Assembly: GCF_003934285.1 (NCBI RefSeq)
Contig: NZ_RQWJ01000002.1
Location: 124,001-188,000 of the forward strand
DNA from: Brevundimonas fluminis
GTDB taxonomy: Bacteria > Pseudomonadota > Alphaproteobacteria > Caulobacterales > Caulobacteraceae
Direction: 5' to 3'
DNA length: 64,000 bases
Part shown: positions 1 through 8,737 of the stretch, piece after piece
Numbering within the stretch: the first letter of the stretch is position 1
Layout of the letters: each line of letters opens with the position of its first letter
Made by a program: the position numbers and the translations under genes
Notes under the pieces: generated by a model
The model's database searches: none
What the model saw: the letters and a program-made list of their open reading frames with translations, nothing else
What the model was told of the DNA's origin: nothing

Positions 1-845
1 CGCGCGACCGGGCGCAGGCGAAGCGGGTCGTCAGGACCCTGGCCGAGCGCGCAGAGACGGGCGCCGAGATCACGGAGGCCGACGTGCGCACCGCCCTCGG
101 CGCCGCCGTCGCGGCTCCGCGCCCGGACGGCGGGCGCAAGGCGGACAAGGCCGTGGCGGCGGCGGTCGCCCTGCCGGTCGGCCGGCGCGGCGCCATCGCG
201 CCCAAGACGGCCGCCCAAGCCGAGTACATGTCGATGCTGGGCCGTTGCGAAGTCACCTTCGGCGTCGGGCCGGCGGGCACCGGCAAGACCTTTCTCGCCG
301 CCGCCTATGGCGCGTCGCTGTTGCGGCGCGGCGAGGTCGACCGGCTCGTCGTCACGCGACCGGCGGTCGAAGCGGGCGAAAAGCTGGGCTTCCTGCCCGG
401 CGACCTGAACGAGAAGGTCGATCCCTATCTCGCCCCGATCTGGGAGGCGCTGAACGACATCCTGGGCGCCGACGACGTCCGCCGTCGCCGCGACAAGGGC
501 GAGATCGAGGCCGCGCCCATCGCCTTCATGCGCGGCCGGACGCTGAGCCACGCCTTCGTCATCGCCGACGAGGCGCAGAACCTCACCCGCCTGCAGATGA
601 AGATGGTGCTGACCCGTCTGGGCGAGGGCGCGAGGATGGTCGTCACCGGCGACCCCAGCCAGATCGACCTGGTCAACACGCGGGATTCCGGTCTGGCCCA
701 CGCCCTGCGCATCCTCGAAGGCGTCGAGGGCATCGGCGTCCAGCGCTTCCTGGCGCAGGACGTGGTGCGCCATGCCATGGTCGAGCGCATCGTGCGCGCC
801 TACGACGCCGACGCGGCGCGGGGCCGCGGAGAGGACGCCCAGTGA
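1..845 (+). CDS. phoH: PhoH-like ATPase (YbeZ family), 5' end outside window
   Basis: Cytoplasmic P-loop NTPase of the PhoH/YbeZ family, which works with YbeY in RNA metabolism and ribosome quality control. The frame is open from base 3, so the true start lies upstream; the GTG at 84 is only an internal codon. Walker A (GPAGTGKT) is near base 270 and a Walker B-like stretch (VIADEAQN) near 560, followed by the family signature VTGDPSQIDL. The stop overlaps the start of ybeY as GTGA, the classic phoH-ybeY coupling. Family assignment is secure; only the N-terminal KH/PIN-side part is unseen. Confidence 0.95.
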   Translation, partial: RDRAQAKRVVRTLAERAETGAEITEADVRTALGAAVAAPRPDGGRKADKAVAAAVALPVGRRGAIAPKTAAQAEYMSMLGRCEVTFGVGPAGTGKTFLAAAYGASLLRRGEVDRLVVTRPAVEAGEKLGFLPGDLNEKVDPYLAPIWEALNDILGADDVRRRRDKGEIEAAPIAFMRGRTLSHAFVIADEAQNLTRLQMKMVLTRLGEGARMVVTGDPSQIDLVNTRDSGLAHALRILEGVEGIGVQRFLAQDVVRHAMVERIVRAYDADAARGRGEDAQ

Positions 846-1303
846 GCCTCCATGCGATCGACGTCGAGATCGAGGCGGGGAACTGGAGCGAGATCGCCGA
901 CGTCGAGGCGGTGGTGACGCGAGCGGCGGTCGCGGCGCTGGGAGACGCCGGGGGCGCGGTCACGATCCTGCTGACCGACGACGCGGCGCAGGGGGAGCTC
1001 AACGCCCGCTTCCGCGGTCGTGACCGCGCGACCAACGTGCTCAGCTTTCCCGCCCCGGAGAGCGCCCGGCCGCATCTGGGCGACGTGTCGCTGGCGTGGG
1101 AGACCTGCCGGGCCGAAGCCGAGGCGCAGGGGAAGGCAGCCGCCGACCACCTGAGCCATCTGGTCGTCCACGCCCTGCTGCACCTTCTCGGGCGAGACCA
1201 CGTCGACGACGCCGAGGCCGAGGCCATGGAGGCGGAAGAGCGCACGATCCTTGCAGGGCTCGGGATTCCGGACCCCTATCGTGCCGAGGCGAACCAGACG
1301 TGA
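842..1303 (+). CDS. ybeY: Endoribonuclease YbeY
   Basis: Single-strand-specific metallo-endoribonuclease used in 16S rRNA 3'-end maturation and 70S ribosome quality control. It has 153 residues, the usual family length. The zinc-binding HxxxHxxxxxH motif is complete, with ligands H110, H114 and H120 (HALLHLLGRDH). The start is the GTG at 842, inside the phoH stop (GTGA); the much longer open frame upstream is antisense-type GC noise. Its own stop overlaps the GTG of lnt. In many alphaproteobacteria a corC-type gene lies between ybeY and lnt; none is present here. Confidence 0.95.
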   Translation: MSLHAIDVEIEAGNWSEIADVEAVVTRAAVAALGDAGGAVTILLTDDAAQGELNARFRGRDRATNVLSFPAPESARPHLGDVSLAWETCRAEAEAQGKAAADHLSHLVVHALLHLLGRDHVDDAEAEAMEAEERTILAGLGIPDPYRAEANQT

Positions 1304-2910
1304 CCGAACCCGAAGCCCGGACGGCCTCGCGCCGAACCCGCTCCCCTGCAGGGACGTGGGGCTGGGCCGTGCGCGTCGTGCTGGCGCTTCTGGCCGGCGC
1401 CGCCGCCGCCTTCGCGCATCCGCCGTTCGGCGTCCTGCCCGGGCTTCTGGGTTATCCCCTTCTGCTGATCCTGGCCGAACGGTCGCGGACCGTGCGCGGG
1501 GGGTTCTGGATGGGGTGGCTGGCGGGTTTCGCCTATTTCGCCGTGGGCTGCTGGTGGGTGGCCGAGGCCTTTCTGGTCAATCCGGCCCAGGCCTGGATGG
1601 CGCCCTTCGCCGCCAGTCTGCTGCCGGCCGGGCTGGGCCTGTTCTGGGGCGGGGCGACGGCCCTGCATCGCCGGTTCGGCGCGGGGGGCGTGCGCGGCGT
1701 CCTGTCCTTCGCCGCCTTCTTCTGCGCCATGGAGTGGCTGCGCGGCCACGTGCTGACGGGCTTCCCCTGGAACCCGGCCGGGGCGACGTGGGAGGCGGGG
1801 TCGGCCCCGTCCCAGTTCGCCGCCGTGGTCGGCGTCTACGGACTGGGCCTTGTGACGGTGCTGGCGGTCTGCGCCTTCGCACCCCTTCTGGGACCGGGGC
1901 CGCGGAAGCTCCGCGTCGGAGCCGCGGTCGCGGGCTTCGCGACGCTGGCGGCGCTGTTCGTCGGCGGGGCGATCCGGTTGACCGGCGCCGAGGTCCGGGC
2001 TTCGGGAACCATCGTCCGGGTCGTTCAGGCCGACGTGGATCAGGAGTCGAAGTGGTCGCCGGAGGCCTATCGCGACATCGTCCAGCGCTACGTCGCCCTG
2101 ACGTCGCGGCCGGGCGCGCGTCTGCCTGACGTGGTCGTGTGGCCCGAGGGCGCGCTGCCCAACATCGCCAACGCGGTGTTCGCCCCGGGGGCGTGGGAGG
2201 CGCAGGCCATCGCCCAGTCGCTCCAGCCGGGCCAGACGCTGCTGGCCGGCCTCAGCCGCGGCGAGCCGGATCCGTCGTCGTCCAGGGGCGGGCGATACTT
2301 CAACAGCCTGATGGCCCTGAAGCGCCTGCCGGGCGATCAGGGCATGCGGATCGAGGACGTCTACGACAAGCACCGTCTGGTGCCGTTCGGCGAGTTCCTG
2401 CCCGCAGGCGCCCTGATGAGCCGGCTGGGGGTGCGCAGCCTGGTGCACGTGCCTGCGGACTTCAGTCATGGCCCGCGGCCGCGGACGCTGGAGCTGGAGG
2501 GCCTTCCGAACGTCCAGCCGTTGATCTGTTACGAGAGCCTGTTCCCGGGCTTCGTCGGTCGCCGGAGCGGCGCGGCGTGGATCGCCAACGTCTCCAACGA
2601 CGCCTGGTTCGGCCGAACGTCCGGACCGCTCCAGCACCTGAACCTGGCGTCCTACCGCGCCATCGAGACCGGCCTTCCGGTCGTGCGCGCCACGCCCACC
2701 GGCACGTCGGCCGTCATCGACCCCTGGGGCCGCGTGGTCGGCGACAAGCGGCTGGACCCCGGCGAGAGCGGCGTCATCGACGCGGCCCTGCCGCAGGCTC
2801 TGACCGCGACGCCCTATGCCCGGGTGGGCGACCTGCCCTGGCTGGCGGGAATTCTCGCCGCCCTCCTGATGGGCCTTCGGCCCCGCCGCCCGGCCGTCGC
2901 CGCCTCCTGA
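1300..2910 (+). CDS. lnt: Apolipoprotein N-acyltransferase
   Basis: Inner-membrane enzyme that transfers a fatty acid from phospholipid to the N-terminal cysteine of apolipoproteins, the last step of lipoprotein maturation. It has 536 residues: several hydrophobic segments in about the first 215 residues, then a nitrilase-like periplasmic domain. The catalytic triad is visible as E283 (VWPEG), K357 (DKHRLVPFG) and C410 (LICYES). The GTG start at 1300 overlaps the ybeY stop. The window holds several lipobox proteins (for example at 3.4, 13.2, 35.2 and 41.1 kb) that would be substrates. Confidence 0.95.
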   Translation: MTEPEARTASRRTRSPAGTWGWAVRVVLALLAGAAAAFAHPPFGVLPGLLGYPLLLILAERSRTVRGGFWMGWLAGFAYFAVGCWWVAEAFLVNPAQAWMAPFAASLLPAGLGLFWGGATALHRRFGAGGVRGVLSFAAFFCAMEWLRGHVLTGFPWNPAGATWEAGSAPSQFAAVVGVYGLGLVTVLAVCAFAPLLGPGPRKLRVGAAVAGFATLAALFVGGAIRLTGAEVRASGTIVRVVQADVDQESKWSPEAYRDIVQRYVALTSRPGARLPDVVVWPEGALPNIANAVFAPGAWEAQAIAQSLQPGQTLLAGLSRGEPDPSSSRGGRYFNSLMALKRLPGDQGMRIEDVYDKHRLVPFGEFLPAGALMSRLGVRSLVHVPADFSHGPRPRTLELEGLPNVQPLICYESLFPGFVGRRSGAAWIANVSNDAWFGRTSGPLQHLNLASYRAIETGLPVVRATPTGTSAVIDPWGRVVGDKRLDPGESGVIDAALPQALTATPYARVGDLPWLAGILAALLMGLRPRRPAVAAS

Positions 2911-3013
2911 ATCTCAACGTCGGCCAGCGTACAGAACGGCCATTTTTCTCCGTGACAGGGGCTGTCGAGGGGCGCATTCAACTTTGAACCGCAACTCAGC
3001 GGTGGAGGCCGTC

Positions 3014-3424
3014 ATGGCGCGAGGCAAATCCGTGGAAGACGGTCCCCATCCAGTGGACCGGCACGTCGGGCGCAGGGTGTGCGAGAAACGCATCGCCCTG
3101 GGCTATAACCAGAGCGACCTCGGTCGCGCGGTGGGCGTGACCTTCCAGCAGATCCAGAAGTACGAGAAGGGCGCGAACCGCATCTCCGCGTCGAAGCTGT
3201 TCGAGATCGCGCGCTTCTTCCATACCGACATCGGTTACTTCTTCCAGGGCTTTCAGGGCGCCGGTCAGTCCGGCGTGGCGGAAGAGGGGGCCGGGTTCGA
3301 CCACGACTTCCCCGCCACCCGTCAGTCCGTCGAGATCGCCCGTCTGGTCCCCCAGCTTCCGCCGCAGAAGCAGAAGCTGGCCCTGGACCTGATCCGCGCC
3401 CTCCACGCCGCGAAGGACGACTGA
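3014..3424 (+). CDS. XRE/Cro-CI family HTH transcriptional regulator
   Basis: Small DNA-binding protein of 136 residues. The helix-turn-helix lies about residues 22-75 (RVCEKRIALGYNQSDLG, then VTFQQIQKYEKG). The C-terminal part is acidic and ends in a short helix. I chose the ATG at 3014 because GGAGG sits at 3004-3008, five bases upstream; a TTG at 2984 in the same frame has no such site. In many alphaproteobacteria this regulator lies between lnt and metK-trmB; here metK and trmB do not follow. Targets are unknown, and autoregulation is plausible but not shown. Confidence 0.88.
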   Translation: MARGKSVEDGPHPVDRHVGRRVCEKRIALGYNQSDLGRAVGVTFQQIQKYEKGANRISASKLFEIARFFHTDIGYFFQGFQGAGQSGVAEEGAGFDHDFPATRQSVEIARLVPQLPPQKQKLALDLIRALHAAKDD

Positions 3425-3430
3425 CGCCCG

Positions 3431-3922
3431 TCAGTCCGCCCGGCGACGCCCGAACGTCGGCGCGGCGGTCTTCTGCTCCGCCCAGTAGGCGGCGCCCTCG
3501 CGCGGCTTGAACATGGTGCGCGCCGACCCGTTGCGGTCGACCACGGCGAAGGTGTTGGTCGAGGCCTGATATAGAAGAACGTCGCCGTTCGGCCGCTCGG
3601 CCCGCTCCACGTCCGCGGGCGGATTGCGTGTGAAAGCCGTCACCTTGGCGAGATAGTCTTCGGCCGACGTCGCCCCGAAGTCGGCGCCGTTGCGCTCGTA
3701 GAGGCGCTGAATCTTGGCGTCGACCGTCTCGCGCCGGTTGGCGGTGATCGGCGCGACCTCGACCTTGGCCACCGTCTCGGCCGACGCCGTTTCGCCGGTC
3801 GCCCCCGTCTGGGCCACGCCCGACGCGTCCGCGGCGCGATCGCGCGTTTCGACCGCCGAAGCTCCATCGTCGCAGGCCGAAAGCGCCAGAGCGGCGCAGG
3901 CCGTCAAAAGAAGTCCCCTCAT
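3431..3922 (-). CDS. Small lipoprotein with BECR-like (toxin nuclease type) domain
   Basis: A 163-residue protein with a lipoprotein signal: hydrophobic segment then lipobox LSAC, acylated cysteine C17. The start is the ATG at 3922, with GGAGGG just upstream on the minus strand. A low-complexity linker (about 18-65) leads into a domain whose pattern (YERNGADFG, then GDVLLYQASTNTFAVVD, then RTMFKPREGAAYW) resembles barnase/EndoU/colicin-type nuclease domains of polymorphic toxins. The histidines usual in the first motif (H..KHG) are Y and N here, so nuclease activity is doubtful. No immunity gene is visible beside it. The fold assignment is inference from pattern only. Confidence 0.7.
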   Translation of the reverse strand: MRGLLLTACAALALSACDDGASAVETRDRAADASGVAQTGATGETASAETVAKVEVAPITANRRETVDAKIQRLYERNGADFGATSAEDYLAKVTAFTRNPPADVERAERPNGDVLLYQASTNTFAVVDRNGSARTMFKPREGAAYWAEQKTAAPTFGRRRAD

Positions 3923-4023
3923 CCAACCCTCCGTTGAAATACCCGCGTTCGGACTCGTGACACAGGATTCATGTTCTTGCAATGTTCCATTTCGCCGGGC
4001 CGTCCGGACCGCTATCTAGGGCC

Positions 4024-5256
4024 ATGACCTCCGCCTCCGCCCGGCCCCGTCGCGTGCTGTTGATCGTCGGCGGCGGCATCGCCGCCTACAAGTCGCTGGA
4101 ACTGGTTCGGCTGTTCTCCAGATCCGGCGTCGAGACGCAGGCGATCCTGACGAAGGCGGGCGAAGAGTTCGTCACCCCGCTTTCGCTGGCGGCCCTTACG
4201 GGGCGGCCGGTGCGCCAGTCGCTGTTCAGCCCCGATGACGAGACGGCCATGGGCCACATCGAGCTGTCGCGCTGGGCCGATCTGGTGGTCGTGGCGCCCG
4301 CGACGGCCGGGCTGATCGCCAAGGCGGCGAACGGGCTGGCGGACGACCTGGCCTCGACCACGCTGATGGCGACCGACAAGCGGGTGCTGATGGCTCCGGC
4401 CATGAACGTGCGCATGTGGACGCACCCGGCCGTGCAGGCGAACGTCGCGCGGCTGAAGGACTTCGAAGGTCTGCACGGGGTCGTCTTCGTGGGCCCCGAC
4501 GAGGGCGAGATGGCCTGCGGCGAGTTCGGGCCCGGTCGAATGGCCGAACCGCCGTCGATTCTGGAGGCGGCTCTGGCCCTGCTCGACGGTCCCGACGGCC
4601 GTCCCCTGTCCGGCCGCCGCGCCGTGGTCACGGCGGGGCCCACGTTCGAGCCGATCGACCCCGTCCGCGGCCTGACCAACCGGTCCAGCGGCAAGCAGGG
4701 CTATGCGGTGGCGCGGGCGCTGTCCGACCTCGGCGCCGAGGTGACCCTGGTGTCCGGCCCGGTCGCCCTGGAGGCCCCGGCGGGGGTCAGACGGGTGTGG
4801 GTCGAGACGGCCGAGCAGATGCGCGCGGCCGTCGCCGCCGCGCTTCCGGCGGACGTTGCGGTCATGTCCGCCGCCGTGGCCGACTGGCGGGTGGACGGCG
4901 TCGCCACCGGCAAGATCAAGAAAGCGCCGGGCGGCGCGCCCAAGCTCAGTCTGATCGAAAATCCGGACATCCTCGCGGAGACGTCGCGCAACGGACCTCG
5001 ACGGCCGAAGCTCGTGGTCGGCTTCGCGGCGGAGACCGGCGACCTGATCGCCCTGGCGAAGGCCAAGCTGTCGCGAAAGGGCTGCGACTGGATCGTCGCC
5101 AACGACGTTTCGGCCGACGTCTTCGGGGCCGAGGCCAACGCCGTCACCCTGATCCGGGCGGACGGCTCGATGGAGGCGCTGGACCGCCGCTCCAAGGCCG
5201 AGATCGCCCGGGCGCTGGCCGCCCGCATCGCCGAACACTTCACGGAGTCCGAATGA
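4024..5256 (+). CDS. coaBC: Bifunctional phosphopantothenoylcysteine decarboxylase / phosphopantothenate-cysteine ligase
   Basis: Cytoplasmic bifunctional enzyme of coenzyme A synthesis: joins cysteine to 4'-phosphopantothenate, then decarboxylates it to 4'-phosphopantetheine. It has 410 residues. The N-terminal flavoprotein half begins GGGIAAYKS and carries MAPAMN and the catalytic-cysteine motif [10 protein letters not shown]. The C-terminal ligase half carries [23 protein letters not shown] and KIKK. I chose the ATG at 4024; there is no strong ribosome site. The stop overlaps the dut start as ATGA, a common coaBC-dut pairing. Confidence 0.95.
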   Translation: MTSASARPRRVLLIVGGGIAAYKSLELVRLFSRSGVETQAILTKAGEEFVTPLSLAALTGRPVRQSLFSPDDETAMGHIELSRWADLVVVAPATAGLIAKAANGLADDLASTTLMATDKRVLMAPAMNVRMWTHPAVQANVARLKDFEGLHGVVFVGPDEGEMACGEFGPGRMAEPPSILEAALALLDGPDGRPLSGRRAVVTAGPTFEPIDPVRGLTNRSSGKQGYAVARALSDLGAEVTLVSGPVALEAPAGVRRVWVETAEQMRAAVAAALPADVAVMSAAVADWRVDGVATGKIKKAPGGAPKLSLIENPDILAETSRNGPRRPKLVVGFAAETGDLIALAKAKLSRKGCDWIVANDVSADVFGAEANAVTLIRADGSMEALDRRSKAEIARALAARIAEHFTESE

Positions 5257-5702
5257 CGACCCTGCGCGTCCGCCGCCTGCCGCATGGCGAAGGCCTGGCC
5301 CCGCCCGCCTACGAGACCGCCCTGTCCGCCGGCATGGACCTGAGGGCGGCGGTGCCCGCCGACGCCCCCGTGACCCTGGCCCCCGGCGATCGCGCCCTGA
5401 TCCCGACGGGTCTGCAGATCGCGCTCGAACCGGGATATGAGGCCCAGGTCAGGCCCCGCTCCGGACTGGCGCTGAAACACGGGATCACCTGCCTGAACAG
5501 CCCGGGCACGATCGACGCCGACTATCGCGGCGAGGTCGGGGTGATCCTGATCAATCACGGCCGCGAGCCCTTCGTGATCGCGCGGGGCGAACGCATCGCC
5601 CAGATGGTGGTGGCCGCCTTCGTTCAGGCGGCGCCCGTCGAGGTGGACGTTCTGGACGAGACCGCGCGCGGCGCGGGCGGCTTCGGCTCCACCGGCCGCT
5701 GA
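5253..5702 (+). CDS. dut: Deoxyuridine 5'-triphosphate nucleotidohydrolase (dUTPase)
   Basis: Hydrolyses dUTP to dUMP and pyrophosphate, preventing uracil incorporation and supplying thymidylate synthesis. It has 149 residues, typical of the trimeric family. All five motifs are present in order: [35 protein letters not shown] and the C-terminal P-loop-like arm [10 protein letters not shown]. The ATG at 5253 overlaps the coaBC stop, so the two are probably translated from one message. Confidence 0.96.
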   Translation: MTTLRVRRLPHGEGLAPPAYETALSAGMDLRAAVPADAPVTLAPGDRALIPTGLQIALEPGYEAQVRPRSGLALKHGITCLNSPGTIDADYRGEVGVILINHGREPFVIARGERIAQMVVAAFVQAAPVEVDVLDETARGAGGFGSTGR

Positions 5703-5766
5703 ACCTTCTTTGGGCGACCCGCGTTAACCCAACCGGCGGCCAAGCTTGGCCGGACGGAACGGAGAC

Positions 5767-6135
5767 ATGGACATGGAGTCCCTGATCGACGCGATCGGCG
5801 GTTTTCTGGTGGGCCTGTGGGCCCTGGCCCAGTCGGGCTTCGACGGCGTGAACCAGGTGGTCGGGCTGATCATCGCGCTGGTGGCGGCCCTGATGATGCC
5901 GGCCTGGCGCGCGCTTTGGGCCACGGCGGCGGGCGCCACGGTGGTTCATCTGATCGTGCAGGTCATGCGGCCCGTGATGGACGGCGGGGCCTTCTCCCTC
6001 CCGCCGGTCATGACCCTGTCGTTCTGGATGACGGCGCTGGCCCTGTTCCTGGGCTTCTCGGTGGTGATCGCCGTCTTCTTCCTGATCAAGAGCCTGATCC
6101 CCGGACTCGGCCCGAAGCGCGCCCACGCGCACTGA
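5767..6135 (+). CDS. Small multi-spanning membrane protein, unknown function
   Basis: I do not recognise a named family. The 122-residue product has an amphipathic N-terminus and about three hydrophobic segments (around residues 33-50, 55-68 and 85-110), ending in a short basic, histidine-containing tail. The ATG at 5767 is chosen because GGAG lies at 5761-5764; a second in-frame ATG follows two codons later. It lies between dut and mmsA on the same strand with short gaps. Nothing in the sequence indicates a substrate or partner. Confidence 0.75.
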   Translation: MDMESLIDAIGGFLVGLWALAQSGFDGVNQVVGLIIALVAALMMPAWRALWATAAGATVVHLIVQVMRPVMDGGAFSLPPVMTLSFWMTALALFLGFSVVIAVFFLIKSLIPGLGPKRAHAH

Positions 6136-6222
6136 GGCCGTTCCCCGACCGTCGCGGGCTGGCGCGGGCAGGCGCCGGCCTGCTAAACCGCGCGCGTCAG
6201 TTTCTTGAGGAAATGCCTGCCC

Positions 6223-7725
6223 ATGCGCGACATCACGCACTTCATCGACGGCGCCGCCTTCACGGGGGCCTCGGGCCGCTTCGGCGACGTGATGAACCCC
6301 AACACCGGCGAGGTCCAGGCCCGCGTCCAGCTGGCCACCGCTTCGGAGGTCGATCGCGCCGTGCAGGCCGCGCAGAACGCCTTCGAGGGCTGGTCCTCGA
6401 CCAATCCCCAGCGCCGCGCCCGCGTGCTCTTCGAGTTCAAGCGACTGGTCGAGGCGAACATGAACGAGCTGGCCGAGCTGCTGAGTTCGGAGCACGGAAA
6501 GGTCATCGCGGACTCGAAGGGCGACATCCAGCGTGGGCTGGAGGTCATAGAGTTCGCCTGCGGCATCCCTCACGCCCTGAAAGGCGAATACACCTGGGGC
6601 GCGGGGCCCGGCATCGACGTCTATTCGATGCGTCAGCCGCTGGGCGTGGTCGCGGGGATCACCCCGTTCAACTTCCCGGCCATGATCCCGATGTGGATGT
6701 TCGGCGTGGCCGTCGCGGTGGGCAACACCTTCGTGCTGAAGCCGTCGGAGCGCGATCCGTCCGTGCCGGAGCGTCTGGCCGAGCTGATGATGGAGGCGGG
6801 CGCCCCCGCGGGCGTGCTGAACGTGATCCACGGCGACAAGGCGGCGGTCGACGGCATCCTGACCCACCCGCTGGTGCACGCCGTCAGCTTCGTCGGCTCG
6901 TCCGACATCGCCCACTACGTCTACCAGACCGGGGCGGCCAACCATAAGCGCGTCCAGGCCATGGGCGGCGCCAAGAACCACGGCGTCGTCCTGCCCGACG
7001 CCGACATGGACCAGGTGGTCAAGGACCTGGCCGGCGCGGCGTTCGGGTCCGCCGGAGAGCGCTGCATGGCCCTGCCGGTCGTGGTGCCCGTGGGTCAGAA
7101 GACCGCCGACGAGCTGCGCGAACGCATGATCGCCGAGATGCGCACGCTGAAGGTCGGCGTCTCGACCGACGCTGACGCCCACTACGGCCCCGTCGTCACC
7201 GCCCAGCACCGCGAGCGCGTGGCCGGCTGGATCGAGAAGGGCGTCCAGGAAGGCGCCGAGCTGGTCGTCGACGGCCGCGACTTCGCCCTGCAGGGGCACG
7301 AGAAGGGCTATTTCATCGGCCCGTCGCTGTTCGACCGCGTGACGCCGGACATGGAAAGCTACAGGGAAGAGATCTTCGGCCCCGTGCTGCAGATCGTCCG
7401 CGCCGACAGCTTCGAGGAGGCGCTGAGCCTGCCGTCGAAGCACCAGTACGGCAACGGCGTCGCCATCTTCACCCAGAACGGCCGCGCGGCGCGCGACTTC
7501 GCCGCCCGCGTCAACGTGGGGATGGTCGGCATCAACGTGCCCATCCCGGTGCCCGTCGCCTATCACACCTTCGGCGGCTGGAAGCGCTCGGCTTTCGGCG
7601 ACATCAACCAGCACGGCATGGAGGGCGTCCGCTTCTGGACCAAGACCAAGACGGTCACCGCCCGCTGGCCCGACAGCGAGCTGGAACACGCCGACAGCGC
7701 CTTCGTCATCCCGACGATGCGCTGA
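6223..7725 (+). CDS. mmsA: Methylmalonate-semialdehyde dehydrogenase (CoA-acylating)
   Basis: NAD-dependent aldehyde dehydrogenase that converts methylmalonate semialdehyde (and malonate semialdehyde) plus CoA to propionyl-CoA (acetyl-CoA) in valine and inositol catabolism. It has 500 residues, full length. The catalytic cysteine is C281 in AGERCMALP; the nucleotide-binding region contains ITPFNFPAMIPMWM, characteristic of the MmsA branch. The start is the ATG at 6223, with GAGG at 6207-6210; the TTG at 6205 in the same frame is less likely. No other valine-catabolic gene is adjacent. Confidence 0.93.
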   Translation: MRDITHFIDGAAFTGASGRFGDVMNPNTGEVQARVQLATASEVDRAVQAAQNAFEGWSSTNPQRRARVLFEFKRLVEANMNELAELLSSEHGKVIADSKGDIQRGLEVIEFACGIPHALKGEYTWGAGPGIDVYSMRQPLGVVAGITPFNFPAMIPMWMFGVAVAVGNTFVLKPSERDPSVPERLAELMMEAGAPAGVLNVIHGDKAAVDGILTHPLVHAVSFVGSSDIAHYVYQTGAANHKRVQAMGGAKNHGVVLPDADMDQVVKDLAGAAFGSAGERCMALPVVVPVGQKTADELRERMIAEMRTLKVGVSTDADAHYGPVVTAQHRERVAGWIEKGVQEGAELVVDGRDFALQGHEKGYFIGPSLFDRVTPDMESYREEIFGPVLQIVRADSFEEALSLPSKHQYGNGVAIFTQNGRAARDFAARVNVGMVGINVPIPVPVAYHTFGGWKRSAFGDINQHGMEGVRFWTKTKTVTARWPDSELEHADSAFVIPTMR

Positions 7726-7830
7726 GGCGGGCCTCGGAAGCGGCGCGGGCGGCGTGTCCTCCGCGTCATGTTTCCGATCGGCGTTCGATGGTAAGCGTCG
7801 CTTTCGACTGAAACGGACCCGGGCCCTCGC

Positions 7831-8733
7831 ATGCGTCGCTTCTTCGTCTGGTCGGCCCTCGCGGCCCTCGTCGGCCTGCTGATCGCGGGCGGCGGCTACT
7901 GGGCCTACTGGCAGTTCCACGCCCGGTTCCAGCCTGTGACGATCACGCGGCACCAGGGGGCCATCCAGACCCTGCTGGACGGCTCGGGCTGGGTCTCCGG
8001 CGGCGGCGGAGGCCAGCAACTGTGGATCGTGGGCTATCGCGACAGCGCCGCCATGCAGCGCTACGAGCGGGAGGAGGGGCCGAAGCTGCGCGCCGCGGGC
8101 GTGGAGGTCCGCGTCGTGGTCTTCGCGCGTCCGGATCGTGAAGGGCTGGAGCAGTCGACGGCGGCCGAGCGGTCCACCGTGGCCGAGCTTTGGCTGACCC
8201 GGGACTGGTCCCTGTACCAACGCTGGACGGCCACGCCGACGGCGTCGTGGACGGCGGCCGGTCTGCCGCAGGCGGACGGCAATCTGGCCCGCATGGCGGT
8301 GGTCGAGGCGGGGCGCAGTTTCTCGGGCGATCTTTCGGACCTGCTGTCCGCGTCGGGCCTGCAGACCCGCTGGCCGCTGGTGATCTGGCGCGACCGGGAC
8401 GGCTTCCTGAAGGCCTGCGCCTGCACCGATACGCGCTCCTGGGCCTTCATCCGTGACGATCTCGGCGCGCCGGACCGGGTGGACCCCGACGCCCCGCCCG
8501 GGCCGGGCCTGCCGCCCGCTCCGGTCGACGGCGTCCCGCCGGGCGGTCAGGGCCAGCCTTTGCCCTATCCGACCCTGCCCACGATCCCGCCCGCCGACGC
8601 CCCGACCTCTCAGCCGGGCGCCACGCCAGCGCCCTCGGGTCAGACCCCCGCGACACGTCCGGCGCCCGCAGCGCCGCCTCAGCCGCGCAAGGCGCCGGCG
8701 CCGACGAAGCAGGAAGACACCACCTTCTATTGA
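7831..8733 (+). CDS. Single-pass membrane-anchored protein with proline-rich tail, unknown function
   Basis: A 300-residue protein with one N-terminal hydrophobic segment (about 7-28) serving as signal anchor, so the rest should be periplasmic. Residues about 35-215 form a globular region (LWIVGYRDSAAMQRYE, later LVIWRDRDGFLKACACTD) that loosely recalls a thioredoxin-like fold without an ordered CxxC pair. The last 85 residues are proline/alanine-rich and probably disordered. It sits alone after mmsA and converges with the aminotransferase gene four bases away. Function not recognised. Confidence 0.75.
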   Translation: MRRFFVWSALAALVGLLIAGGGYWAYWQFHARFQPVTITRHQGAIQTLLDGSGWVSGGGGGQQLWIVGYRDSAAMQRYEREEGPKLRAAGVEVRVVVFARPDREGLEQSTAAERSTVAELWLTRDWSLYQRWTATPTASWTAAGLPQADGNLARMAVVEAGRSFSGDLSDLLSASGLQTRWPLVIWRDRDGFLKACACTDTRSWAFIRDDLGAPDRVDPDAPPGPGLPPAPVDGVPPGGQGQPLPYPTLPTIPPADAPTSQPGATPAPSGQTPATRPAPAAPPQPRKAPAPTKQEDTTFY

Positions 8734-8737
8734 GGCG

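Noticed and set aside
2984..3013. TTG start extending the XRE regulator by ten residues
   Set aside because: A strong GGAGG sits just before the ATG at 3014 and the extra residues are not HTH-like.
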